From contig NZ_JBBYXI010000002.1 in the NCBI RefSeq assembly GCF_039655745.1, forward strand, positions 496,001 to 560,000: a stretch of DNA of 64,000 nt, given 5' to 3'. A program made the translations under genes and the position numbers. The notes beneath the pieces are model-generated. The model did not search any database, was not told the origin of the DNA, and was given only the letters and a program-made list of their open reading frames with translations. Of this stretch, positions 26,248 through 34,209 are shown in pieces; position 1 is the first letter of the stretch; each line of letters starts with the position of its first letter. Origin of the DNA: Hohaiivirga grylli (GTDB lineage Bacteria; Pseudomonadota; Alphaproteobacteria; Rhizobiales; Beijerinckiaceae).

Positions 26248-27033
26248 ATGAGTGACGTTATCCTGCCCGTATCCCTTCGAGAGAAGGGATACCGCCTTGT
26301 CTGGCAGGCGGAGACTGGTTCAACCAATGAAGATGCCATGCAGGCTGCCAGAGAGGGCGCAGAAACGCCTTGTTGGTACGTTGCTCGCCAGCAGCAAGCC
26401 GGGCGAGGCCGACACGGCAGACAGTGGCTATCGCCTGCCGGAAATCTTTACGCCAGTCTTCTTTTAAAAAATCCGTGCTCCATGGTTGAGGCGCCACAAC
26501 TCGGTTTTGTAACCGGTATTGCCCTTTACGATGCGCTTAAAACTCTGACAGGGGCCCAGGTTCCTGATCTTGCGCTTAAGTGGCCAAATGATGTGCTGTT
26601 CAATGGGCAGAAGCTTGTTGGTCTTCTCCTCGAGTCTCAATGCATGGGAGATCAGGTTCATATTGTTATTGGTTGCGGAATCAATGTTTCTCATCGGCCT
26701 GACAATCCGCAATATCCTGTGGCAATGCTTCATGATCTGAACCCAGATTTATCTTTGTCAGACGTATTTTCAGCTTTCAGCTTATCATTCGATCATGTCC
26801 TGTCTGTTTGGCAGGAAACACGTGGCTTATCTGCAATAGAACGTTTCCATCCCATCCGTGAACTATGGCTGGAGCGCGCAGGCGGAATTGGAAAATCAGC
26901 CAGCGTCAATCTTCCCAATGGTAAAATCAACGGTAGTTTTATAGGAATAGATGCTCTTGGCCGGTTGGAATTGGACACAGGGAACGGAATAAAGTTGATA
27001 GATGCCGGTGATCTGTTCTTTCCAAAGGCATAG
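26248..27033 (+). CDS. birA: Biotin--[acetyl-CoA-carboxylase] ligase
   Basis: Attaches biotin to the carrier domain of acetyl-CoA carboxylase (and other biotin enzymes) via biotinyl-AMP. 261 residues: catalytic domain with GRGRHGR at 52-58 and LKWPNDVLFNGQKLVGLLLE, then the small C-terminal domain. The N-terminal DNA-binding domain of E. coli BirA is missing, so it should not repress biotin genes. The ATG at 26248 is preferred over a TTG at 26224; the SD is weak. The place right after nuoN is usual for the order. Confidence 0.93.
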   Translation: MSDVILPVSLREKGYRLVWQAETGSTNEDAMQAAREGAETPCWYVARQQQAGRGRHGRQWLSPAGNLYASLLLKNPCSMVEAPQLGFVTGIALYDALKTLTGAQVPDLALKWPNDVLFNGQKLVGLLLESQCMGDQVHIVIGCGINVSHRPDNPQYPVAMLHDLNPDLSLSDVFSAFSLSFDHVLSVWQETRGLSAIERFHPIRELWLERAGGIGKSASVNLPNGKINGSFIGIDALGRLELDTGNGIKLIDAGDLFFPKA

Positions 27034-27043
27034 GGTTGAATAT

Positions 27044-27065
27044 TACCCTTTAATGTTAGAGGGTA
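27044..27065 (+). repeat. Strong hairpin between birA and rnj
   Basis: TACCCTTTAA at 27044-27053 pairs with TTAGAGGGTA at 27056-27065 (10 bp, one wobble, minimal loop). No T-run follows, so it is not a clear terminator. It starts 10 bases after the birA stop and lies 63 bases before rnj. Confidence 0.5.
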
Positions 27066-27127
27066 CTCGTATTTGAATAATACCGTAGTTTTGCAAGAAG
27101 CTAAGGCTGACAGGAAAAGATATTACG

Positions 27128-28801
27128 ATGACGCGTGGTAAAGACGAACTGGTATTCCTACCCCTAGGTGGGCTTGGAGAGATTGGCATGAACGCCGCTC
27201 TCTATGGGTTCGGTCCTCCACGTCAGAAAAAATGGATACTCATTGATTGTGGTATGGGCTTTGGCAGCGAAGAAAGTCTGCCGGGGATTGATGTTGTTTA
27301 TCCGGATTTGAAGTTCATTGAGGCGCAGCGTGAAAACCTCCTTGGCGTTATTATTACGCACGCTCACGAAGATCATATTGGTGCTATTGCAGACCTATGG
27401 TCAAACCTTAAGGTGCCCGTTTACGCAACACCATTTGCTTGCGGTCTGCTCGAAACCCGTAAGCTGTCAGAGCCAGGTGCGCCCAAGGTTGAGCTTAGGG
27501 TTGTAAAGCCGGGGCAGAGGTTTGATGTTGGCCCATTTAATATCGAATATATCCCGGTTTCTCACTCGATCCCCGAAGCAAATGCATTGGCGCTGCGTAC
27601 ACCGCATGGTCTTGTTGTCCACACAGGTGACTGGAAGCTGGATGCCGCGCCTTATGAGGGCGCTATCACATCACCGGAAACTTTCTCCAAATTGGGAGAT
27701 GAGGGGGTTCTGGCGCTTGTATGTGACTCAACCAATGTTCTGCGAGATGGGCAGAGCCCAACAGAAACAGAAGTTGCTGAAAGCCTTGCAAAGCTGATTG
27801 CTGCCTCACCACACCGGGTTGCGGTAACGACATTCGCATCCAATGTTGCGCGTATCAAAGCTGTTGCAGATGCTGCCAAGAAATGTGGCCGTAAGCTGGT
27901 TGTTGTTGGCCGGGCGATTGATCGTGTGATGATGGTGGCTGAAGAGTGCGGCTATCTGCAGGGTGTTGATGAATATGTTTCGGGTGATTCATTCGAGAAA
28001 ATCCCGCGTGACAAGGTTGTTGCCCTGTTGACAGGCTCACAGGGTGAGCCAAGGGCCGCTATGGCGCGTATCGCGGATAAAACGCACCCTGATGTACGCT
28101 TTGCATCCGGTGACCGGGTAATCTTCTCTGCACGTGCTATTCCCGGTAATGAGCGCGCGATTGGCAAGATCATTAATGCTCTCGTCCGTGATGGCGTTGA
28201 GGTCATCACGGATGGGCAGCAACTCGTTCATGTTTCAGGTCACCCCAGACGTGGTGAGCTGGAACGCATGTATGGCTGGACACGGCCACAGATTGCCGTG
28301 CCGGCTCATGGCGAAGATCTTCACCTTGAAGAGCATGCCAAGATGGCTAAGGGCTTGGGCGTTCCTGAAGTTGCCTCTATCCGTAATGGACAGATGCTCC
28401 GTTTGGCTCCGGGTCCGGCAGAAGTTATTGATGAAGTTGGGGCCGGACGTATCTTCAAGGATGGTCAGTTACTGACGGATGGAAGTGACAGGGCCATTGC
28501 TGAGCGCCGTAAGCTTTCTTTCGCTGGCATTGTATCAATTGGTATAGCCATTGATGGGCGCGGTGATCTCGCTGGTGACCCAATCATTGAAACAATGGGG
28601 CTACCTGTTGAAACGCGTAATGGCCATACCCTTGAAGGTGTTATTGAACGTGCTGTTGATAATGTGTTTTCCGGCCTGCCAAAACCAAGACGTCGTGATC
28701 CGGAAACGGTTGAGGACGCTGTGAAGCGCGGTGTTCGGGCTGCGGTGAATGGCGTTTGGGGTAAAAAGCCTGCCTGCCATGTTATGGTGGTTGAGGTTTA
28801 A
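27128..28801 (+). CDS. rnj: Ribonuclease J (metallo-beta-lactamase/beta-CASP)
   Basis: Zinc-dependent 5'-3' exo- and endoribonuclease for rRNA maturation and mRNA decay; in rhizobia it is found alongside RNase E. 557 residues. The metallo-beta-lactamase core has THAHEDHIGA (HAHEDH at 78-83), HTGDWKLD and CDSTN; the beta-CASP part has TGSQGEPRAAMARIA; and PVHGE-like PAHGEDLHLEEHAKMA ends the active site. The ATG at 27128 is preceded by AGGAAAAG. It sits between birA and mce as in Brucella relatives. Confidence 0.95.
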   Translation: MTRGKDELVFLPLGGLGEIGMNAALYGFGPPRQKKWILIDCGMGFGSEESLPGIDVVYPDLKFIEAQRENLLGVIITHAHEDHIGAIADLWSNLKVPVYATPFACGLLETRKLSEPGAPKVELRVVKPGQRFDVGPFNIEYIPVSHSIPEANALALRTPHGLVVHTGDWKLDAAPYEGAITSPETFSKLGDEGVLALVCDSTNVLRDGQSPTETEVAESLAKLIAASPHRVAVTTFASNVARIKAVADAAKKCGRKLVVVGRAIDRVMMVAEECGYLQGVDEYVSGDSFEKIPRDKVVALLTGSQGEPRAAMARIADKTHPDVRFASGDRVIFSARAIPGNERAIGKIINALVRDGVEVITDGQQLVHVSGHPRRGELERMYGWTRPQIAVPAHGEDLHLEEHAKMAKGLGVPEVASIRNGQMLRLAPGPAEVIDEVGAGRIFKDGQLLTDGSDRAIAERRKLSFAGIVSIGIAIDGRGDLAGDPIIETMGLPVETRNGHTLEGVIERAVDNVFSGLPKPRRRDPETVEDAVKRGVRAAVNGVWGKKPACHVMVVEV

Positions 28802-28881
28802 GCGCTCTTCGCCTTAAAGATAATATCCTGAGATGGCAAAACAAAGCATCCTGTTCCCGGAAAATCATAAAGGGGAAACGG

Positions 28882-29292
28882 ATGATCGGTCGTCTCAATC
28901 ATGTTGCTATTGCTGTTCCTGATCTGAAAGCTGCTGCGGCAACTTACAGAGATGCTTTAGGGGCTAAGGTATCCGCTCCGCAGGAGTTGCCAGAACATGG
29001 TGTGACGGTGTGTTTCGTCAATCTCCCCAATACCAAGATTGAACTGCTTGAGCCTTTGGGTAAAGCTTCACCTGTTGCCAAGTTTATGCAGGATAATGCC
29101 TCTGGTGGCATTCATCATGTCTGTTATGAGGTTGATGATATTATCGCGGCTCGTGATCGTCTTTTGGCGCAAGGCGCACGTATCATTGGTGATGGTACGC
29201 CAAAGATTGGAGCACACGGCCTGCCAGTCTTGTTTTTACATCCTAAAGACTTTTGCGGAACTTTGGTTGAGCTTGAACAACGCTCCGCTTAG
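28882..29292 (+). CDS. mce: Methylmalonyl-CoA epimerase
   Basis: VOC-fold metalloenzyme of 136 residues that interconverts (R)- and (S)-methylmalonyl-CoA, letting propionyl-CoA enter the TCA cycle via succinyl-CoA. The N-terminus GRLNHVAIAVPDL, the central GGIHHVCYEVDDI and the C-terminal GTLVELEQ carry the expected metal-binding His and Glu residues. Good SD (AAAGGGGAAA). No mutase or carboxylase gene is in the window. Confidence 0.92.
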   Translation: MIGRLNHVAIAVPDLKAAAATYRDALGAKVSAPQELPEHGVTVCFVNLPNTKIELLEPLGKASPVAKFMQDNASGGIHHVCYEVDDIIAARDRLLAQGARIIGDGTPKIGAHGLPVLFLHPKDFCGTLVELEQRSA

Positions 29293-29340
29293 AATAAGTT
29301 CTGGACACAGCAGTAGCTGTGGCAAGACAGAGCAGGGTGA

Positions 29341-29673
29341 ATGCAGCTTATCAGTAAAATTTCAGCGAACCTATGGTTGGCGGCTGGTGTCGTTGGCTCC
29401 TTAACGGTTGCGGCTATTGTGTTTGCTGTTTGGGTTTGCAGAATGCATCTGTTGGGAGCTGTCGCATTTTACTTCGTTGTCTGGTGGATCACACTGTTTA
29501 TCGCACTGCCGATTGGAATACGGTCACAGATTGAAACAGGAGGCACCGTTACGGGCACCGAACCGGGGGCTCCAAATGTTCCGCAGATTCGCGAACGGGC
29601 TGTTTTAACAACTTTGTTGGCTGATGTTATCTTTATGGCAGCAGCCATAATTCTGCCCTTTGCGGGCTTATGA
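29341..29673 (+). CDS. DUF1467 family membrane protein
   Basis: Small inner-membrane protein of unknown function, conserved in alphaproteobacteria between mce and proS. The core FYFVVWWITLFIALPIGIRSQ and GTEPGAP is diagnostic of DUF1467. This one has 110 residues and three predicted membrane segments (about 13-33, 38-57, 88-108). The first lies in an extra N-terminal stretch of about 34 residues. The ATG at 29341 has an SD-like CAGGG, while an internal ATG at 29443, which would give the usual short form, has none. Confidence 0.8.
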   Translation: MQLISKISANLWLAAGVVGSLTVAAIVFAVWVCRMHLLGAVAFYFVVWWITLFIALPIGIRSQIETGGTVTGTEPGAPNVPQIRERAVLTTLLADVIFMAAAIILPFAGL

Positions 29674-29730
29674 GTATCTTGCAAACAGGACTCAGCACAA
29701 GTTTCACTAAAGATTCTGTAAATGCCGTTG

Positions 29731-29747
29731 TGTCTTTCGCAAAGACA
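29731..29747 (+). repeat. Short perfect hairpin before proS
   Basis: TGTCTTT at 29731-29737 and AAAGACA at 29741-29747 enclose CGC. It lies 58 bases after the DUF1467 stop; the following bases are only mildly T-rich (GTTTAGGCGTTTT). It may be a weak terminator or leader structure of proS. Confidence 0.4.
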
Positions 29748-29798
29748 GTTTAGGCGTTTTATGAATGTTTAATAGCTCTTTACGCCAGAAGGCCAGTC

Positions 29799-31127
29799 AT
29801 GCGCTTAAGTCGTTATTTTCTTCCTATTCTCCGTGATACCCCTAAAGAAGCCGAAATCGTTTCGCATCGCCTGATGCTGCGGGCCGGGCTGATCCGCCAG
29901 CAATCTGCGGGTCTTTATTCGTGGTTGCCGATGGGGCTTCGCGTATTGAATAAAATCAATGCGATTATTCGTGAAGAGCAGAACCGTGCGGGCGCCATTG
30001 AGCTACTGATGCCAACAATCCAGTCTGCTGATCTGTGGCGCGAATCTGGCCGTTATGATGCCTATGGCAAGGAAATGCTGCGCATTACCGATCGTCATGA
30101 GCGTGAAATGCTCTATGGGCCAACCAATGAGGAAATGATTACGGATATCTTCCGTAGCTATGTCAAATCCTACAAAGATTTGCCGCTGAACCTCTATCAC
30201 ATTCAGTGGAAGTTCCGCGATGAGGTCCGCCCACGCTTTGGTACGATGCGGTCTCGTGAGTTTCTGATGAAGGATGCTTATTCCTTCGATCTGGATCAGG
30301 CATCTGCAACTCATTCCTATAACAAGATGTTTGTTGCTTATCTGCGCACCTTTGCCCGCATTGGTCTGAAATCCATTCCAATGCGCGCGGATACAGGCCC
30401 GATTGGTGGTAACCTGAGCCACGAGTTCATCATTCTTGCCAACACAGGTGAGAGCGAAGTGTTCTGTCACAAGAACTACCTTGATTTCGATATTCCAGCC
30501 GCTGACACAGATTTCGATGATGTTGATGGTTTGCAGAAGACGGTCGACAAGTGGACATCTCTCTACGCTGCAACTTCTGAGATGCATGATGAGAAAGCTT
30601 ATGCAGAGGTCCCGGCTGGTGATGCTGTCTCTGCCCGTGGCATTGAAGTTGGCCATATCTTCTATTTCGGTACCAAGTACTCAGAAGCTATGGGTGCCAA
30701 GGTTATGGGCCCGGATGGGCAGGAACGCCCGGTTCACATGGGCTCCTATGGTATCGGCCCAAGCCGTCTGACTGCTGCAATCATCGAAGCCAGCCATGAT
30801 GAAAACGGCATTATCTGGCCAGATGCTGTGGCACCGTTTGATGTTGCTCTGCTTAACCTGAAGGTTGGGGATGGGGCTTCTGATGAAGCTTGTGCCAAGA
30901 TTTATAAGGCTCTGACAGCTGCTGGACGCGATGTCCTTTATGATGATCGTGACGAGCGCCCGGGTGCCAAGTTCGCAACAGCTGATCTGGTTGGTATTCC
31001 ATGGCAGGTTGTTGTTGGTCCGAAAGGTCTTGCAGAAGGCAAGATTGAACTGAAGCGTCGTAGCACAGGCGAAAAGCATGAGCTTTCCGTGGATGCTTTA
31101 ATCGACAGACTGACAGTCGACGCCTAA
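29799..31127 (+). CDS. proS: Prolyl-tRNA synthetase
   Basis: Class II aminoacyl-tRNA synthetase charging tRNA-Pro. 442 residues: the short alphaproteobacterial form that lacks the roughly 180-residue editing insertion of E. coli ProS. Motif 2 (RFGTMRSREFLMKDAYSF) and motif 3 (SYGIGPSRL) are clear, as is the C-terminal anticodon-binding domain. SD AAGG is weak. Without the insertion, clearing Ala-tRNA-Pro would need a separate enzyme not seen here. Confidence 0.96.
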   Translation: MRLSRYFLPILRDTPKEAEIVSHRLMLRAGLIRQQSAGLYSWLPMGLRVLNKINAIIREEQNRAGAIELLMPTIQSADLWRESGRYDAYGKEMLRITDRHEREMLYGPTNEEMITDIFRSYVKSYKDLPLNLYHIQWKFRDEVRPRFGTMRSREFLMKDAYSFDLDQASATHSYNKMFVAYLRTFARIGLKSIPMRADTGPIGGNLSHEFIILANTGESEVFCHKNYLDFDIPAADTDFDDVDGLQKTVDKWTSLYAATSEMHDEKAYAEVPAGDAVSARGIEVGHIFYFGTKYSEAMGAKVMGPDGQERPVHMGSYGIGPSRLTAAIIEASHDENGIIWPDAVAPFDVALLNLKVGDGASDEACAKIYKALTAAGRDVLYDDRDERPGAKFATADLVGIPWQVVVGPKGLAEGKIELKRRSTGEKHELSVDALIDRLTVDA

Positions 31128-31136
31128 GGCTTCTTG

Positions 31137-32414
31137 ATGAGCAACGAAGAACAGATACAGCCAACAAAGCCTTTTGCCGCTTTTGAGTGGATGCTTGCTG
31201 GACGCTATTTAAGAACGCGTCGCAGGGAAGGCTTTGTATCGGTTATTGCGCTGTTCTCATTTTTGGGAATCATGCTTGGAGTGGCCGTATTGATTACGGT
31301 TATTTCTCTACTGAATGGTTTTCGTCATGATCTTCAGGATCGCTTGCTTGGAAACAGCGGCAACATCTTTCTGTCGGCGATGGATTCTCCGTTGAAGGAT
31401 TACGTCGAAGTTTCTGATAAAATTGGTAAAATATCCGGTGTTCAACTGGTTTTGCCAATGGTTGAAGGGCAGGCGTCCGTATCATCGCCCTATGGTTATG
31501 GCGGCGCCATGATCCGCGGTGTTCGTGGTTCTGATATCCTGAAAATCAAATCTGTCGCTGATACGCTGCAGAGCGGAACACTTGAGAATTTTGAAAACTC
31601 TGGTGGTGTCGCAATTGGTGCACGCCTTGCCCATAATCTAGCCCTTCAGGTTGGTGACCAGATTACCCTTATGACCCCAAAGGGAGCAGCGACGCCGTTT
31701 GGCACAGCGCCGCGCATTAAGGGCTATCAGGTTGTTGCTATCTTTGAACTCGGCTTAGCAGATCTCGATGCCTCAAGTGTCTATATGCCGATACAGGAAG
31801 CACAGAGCTTCTTTGATCGGGATAATGATGTTTCAATCATTAATGTGTTTCTGGATGATGCTGATAAGACAGAAGCCACTATTCGTCAGATAGATGAAGT
31901 TGCAGGGCGTCCCTTGCTTGTCAATGACTGGCGTCAGCGTTACCGGACATTCTTTGGAGCTTTACAGGTTCAGCGTAAGCTGGCCTTTATCGTTGTCGGT
32001 CTCGTGGTTCTTGTTGCAGCACTGAATATCATTTCCGGCATGATCATGCTGGTGAAGGATAAATCTTCCGATATTGCTATCTTGCGCACAATGGGTGCAA
32101 CGCGGGGGGCGATCATGCGCGTCTTCCTGATGACAGGTGCATCAATTGGGGTCGCCGGAACCATTGCAGGCTCCATCCTTGGGTTGTTGATAGCTTTTAA
32201 TGCTGAAGCTATTCAAGGGTTTATCGAGCGCTTGACAAATACCAATCTCTTTCCGCCGGAAGTTTATCTGCTTGATCATCTGTCATCACGCGTTGTTGCT
32301 GGTGATGTCTTGCTGGTTGTTCTGATGGCTCTGACACTGTCGCTACTTGCAACGCTTTATCCTTCTTGGCAGGCCGCGCGTCTCGATCCGGTTCAGGCCT
32401 TGAGATATGGGTGA
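31137..32414 (+). CDS. Lipoprotein-releasing ABC transporter permease, LolC/LolE family
   Basis: Inner-membrane permease of the Lol system, which releases mature lipoproteins to the carrier LolA. 425 residues, four membrane segments (about 38-60, 285-308, 328-355, 390-415) with a large periplasmic domain between the first two. The N-terminal FEWMLAGRYLRTRRREGF and the RTMGATRGAIMRVFL coupling region are typical. Single permease genes like this are often assumed to form homodimers in alphaproteobacteria. lolD follows with 4 bases between the stop and the chosen start. Confidence 0.93.
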   Translation: MSNEEQIQPTKPFAAFEWMLAGRYLRTRRREGFVSVIALFSFLGIMLGVAVLITVISLLNGFRHDLQDRLLGNSGNIFLSAMDSPLKDYVEVSDKIGKISGVQLVLPMVEGQASVSSPYGYGGAMIRGVRGSDILKIKSVADTLQSGTLENFENSGGVAIGARLAHNLALQVGDQITLMTPKGAATPFGTAPRIKGYQVVAIFELGLADLDASSVYMPIQEAQSFFDRDNDVSIINVFLDDADKTEATIRQIDEVAGRPLLVNDWRQRYRTFFGALQVQRKLAFIVVGLVVLVAALNIISGMIMLVKDKSSDIAILRTMGATRGAIMRVFLMTGASIGVAGTIAGSILGLLIAFNAEAIQGFIERLTNTNLFPPEVYLLDHLSSRVVAGDVLLVVLMALTLSLLATLYPSWQAARLDPVQALRYG

Positions 32415-32418
32415 TGGC

Positions 32419-33114
32419 ATGAATCAGACCAGACCAACACCAAGTCTCTATCTCCAAAAGGTCGGCCGGCGTTATCCGCAGGCTGATGGTTTTCTTGAGA
32501 TTCTGAATGAGGCTGATCTGGCAATCTGGCCGGGAGAGCTTGTTGCGCTTGTTGCCCCATCCGGTACAGGTAAGTCGACACTTCTGCATGTCGCAGGTCT
32601 GCTTGAAAAGCCGGATGATGGCGAGGTCTATGTTGGCGGGGCAGCAACATCCCAGATGGATGATGTTGGGCGTACCAAGTTGCGTCGGGAAGAGATTGGC
32701 TTCGTCTACCAGTTCCACCATCTCCTGCCTGAGCTTTCGGCTCTCGAAAATGTCATGATGCCTCAGCTGATCAGAGGATATAAGAAATCGATTGCAGAAG
32801 ACCGGGCCGGGCAGGTGTTAAAGTTCTTGGGGCTTGGTGGTCGCCTAACGCACCGACCTGCTGAGCTTTCTGGTGGTGAGCAGCAGCGTGTGGCTATTGC
32901 CCGTGCTGTTGCCAATGCGCCGCGCCTTCTGCTGGCGGATGAGCCGACAGGTAATCTGGACCCGCATACATCCGGCCATGTCTTCCAGATGTTAATGGCG
33001 ATTGTTCGTGCGTCACGTTTGGCTGCATTGATTGCAACCCATAATATGGACCTTGCTGCCAAGATGGATCGTCGCGTGACCATACGGGATGGTAAGATTG
33101 TTCAGCTTCCATAA
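32419..33114 (+). CDS. lolD: Lipoprotein-releasing ABC transporter ATP-binding protein LolD
   Basis: Cytoplasmic ATPase that powers the LolC/E permease upstream. 231 residues with Walker A APSGTGKST, Q-loop in FVYQFHHLLPELSALENV, signature LSGGEQQRVA and Walker B LLLADEPTGNLD. The FHHLLPE segment is characteristic of LolD/MacB-type ATPases. The ATG at 32419 is chosen; an in-frame ATG at 32407 overlaps the permease stop and would add 4 residues. Confidence 0.94.
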   Translation: MNQTRPTPSLYLQKVGRRYPQADGFLEILNEADLAIWPGELVALVAPSGTGKSTLLHVAGLLEKPDDGEVYVGGAATSQMDDVGRTKLRREEIGFVYQFHHLLPELSALENVMMPQLIRGYKKSIAEDRAGQVLKFLGLGGRLTHRPAELSGGEQQRVAIARAVANAPRLLLADEPTGNLDPHTSGHVFQMLMAIVRASRLAALIATHNMDLAAKMDRRVTIRDGKIVQLP

Positions 33115-33145
33115 GGTTTAACGTTAAAGAGTGCAGGAGGGATCA

Positions 33146-33904
33146 ATGTCTATTTCTTCTATTACGCCACGTGATAAGGAAATTCCGCAGAGCGCTCGTG
33201 AAGCCTTTGATGCCAGAGAATTAGCCTGCACCATTATTCGCACATATCGCTCTGCCGCATTAGCTACGCTTGATCCATCCGGTTACCCTTATTCGTCAGT
33301 GACAGATGTTGTTTCTGATCAAGATGGTTCCCTTGTTTTCCTGATGGCTGGTGTTGCCTTGCATACCCGTAATATCAAGGCTGATAATCGGATTTCCGTT
33401 ATTCTTGCCAATCTGGGGCAGGGTGATGCTCTTTCCAAGGAAAGACTAACCCTTGTTGGGCGTTGTGAGCTGGTTGATGAGCAGGATATTGAGAGGCTGT
33501 CATTCCGATTCCTGCAAAGGCATCCTAAAGAGAAAGCATATCTGGGTTTACCAGATGCTCGTCTCTACCGTCTGAATGTTGAGTCGGTTCAGCTAAGTGC
33601 TGGACCTGGACGTAATGCGTCTGATGTAACGGCTGAAGAACTGAAAACAGACATATCCGGTGCAGAGCAGCTGCTTACTGATGAGCCGAAGATACTGGCA
33701 GACATAAATGCTTCACCTGAACGATTAAGTGCATTAGCAAAATCACAAGGTTTATCTGAAGGCCGCTGGAAAGTGACAGGAATTGATCCGGAAGGTATCG
33801 ATCTCACACTTGTTGATCAGACTATCCGCATCTGGTTTAAGGCTCGAGTTACAAATCAGGAAGCACTGATGATCGCTCTTGATGAAGCTGTTCTTGAAAT
33901 TTAG
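33146..33904 (+). CDS. HugZ-like heme-utilisation / pyridoxamine-phosphate-oxidase-fold protein
   Basis: 252 residues. The N-terminal split-barrel domain (about 35-160) has SAALATLDPSGYPYSS, LHTRNIKADNR and GDAL...RLTLVGR, as in HugZ and related flavin- or heme-binding proteins. The C-terminal part (about 170-250) resembles the DUF2470 domain. HugZ members degrade heme; others have no known activity, so the role is a family-level guess. A strong SD (CAGGAGGGA) sets the ATG at 33146. It follows lolD by 31 bases. Confidence 0.8.
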   Translation: MSISSITPRDKEIPQSAREAFDARELACTIIRTYRSAALATLDPSGYPYSSVTDVVSDQDGSLVFLMAGVALHTRNIKADNRISVILANLGQGDALSKERLTLVGRCELVDEQDIERLSFRFLQRHPKEKAYLGLPDARLYRLNVESVQLSAGPGRNASDVTAEELKTDISGAEQLLTDEPKILADINASPERLSALAKSQGLSEGRWKVTGIDPEGIDLTLVDQTIRIWFKARVTNQEALMIALDEAVLEI

Positions 33905-33979
33905 TCCACAGCTATCACTTTGATTTAAAATTAGAAATCCGTTTATTAATCATAGTTTTGAAGTGCCTCTTTTAGGCTG

Positions 33980-34008
33980 TTGACGAAAGAACAAAACATA
34001 AACATCAT
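33980..34008 (+). promoter_or_regulatory. Candidate sigma-70 promoter for the microprotein gene
   Basis: TTGACG at 33980-33985, a 17-base spacer and CATCAT at 34003-34008. The -35 is good and the -10 poor. It would give a leader of about 20 bases before the small ORF at 34038. Confidence 0.3.
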
Positions 34009-34037
34009 AGAACGTATCAAGAACAAAGGAGAAGGTT

Positions 34038-34139
34038 ATGATCCGTTCTGTTATTGAAACAACCGCCGAAATTACATCGCTTGCCGTATTCGCCGGCATG
34101 GTCGCAATCTGGGCTGTTATTCTTCCGGCTGTATTTTAG
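34038..34139 (+). CDS. 33-residue single-helix membrane microprotein
   Basis: A very short frame with an excellent SD (AAAGGAGAAGG, 3 bases before the ATG). The product starts MIRSVIETTAEITSLAVFAG and continues MVAIWAVILPAVF. Residues about 14-33 form one hydrophobic segment, with a short polar, slightly acidic N-terminus. It has its own candidate promoter and lies between the HugZ-like gene and dnaE, in dnaE's direction. I do not recognise a named family. Short one-helix proteins like this usually bind a larger membrane partner, but that is inference. Comparing related genomes for synonymous-biased change would confirm it. Confidence 0.6.
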   Translation: MIRSVIETTAEITSLAVFAGMVAIWAVILPAVF

Positions 34140-34209
34140 TCACGGGATTCTCAACCGCCTCGCTTGCACTTTTTGTCGTCCTTAGCGATGAAGGGGTAGG
34201 AGGTTGGTA

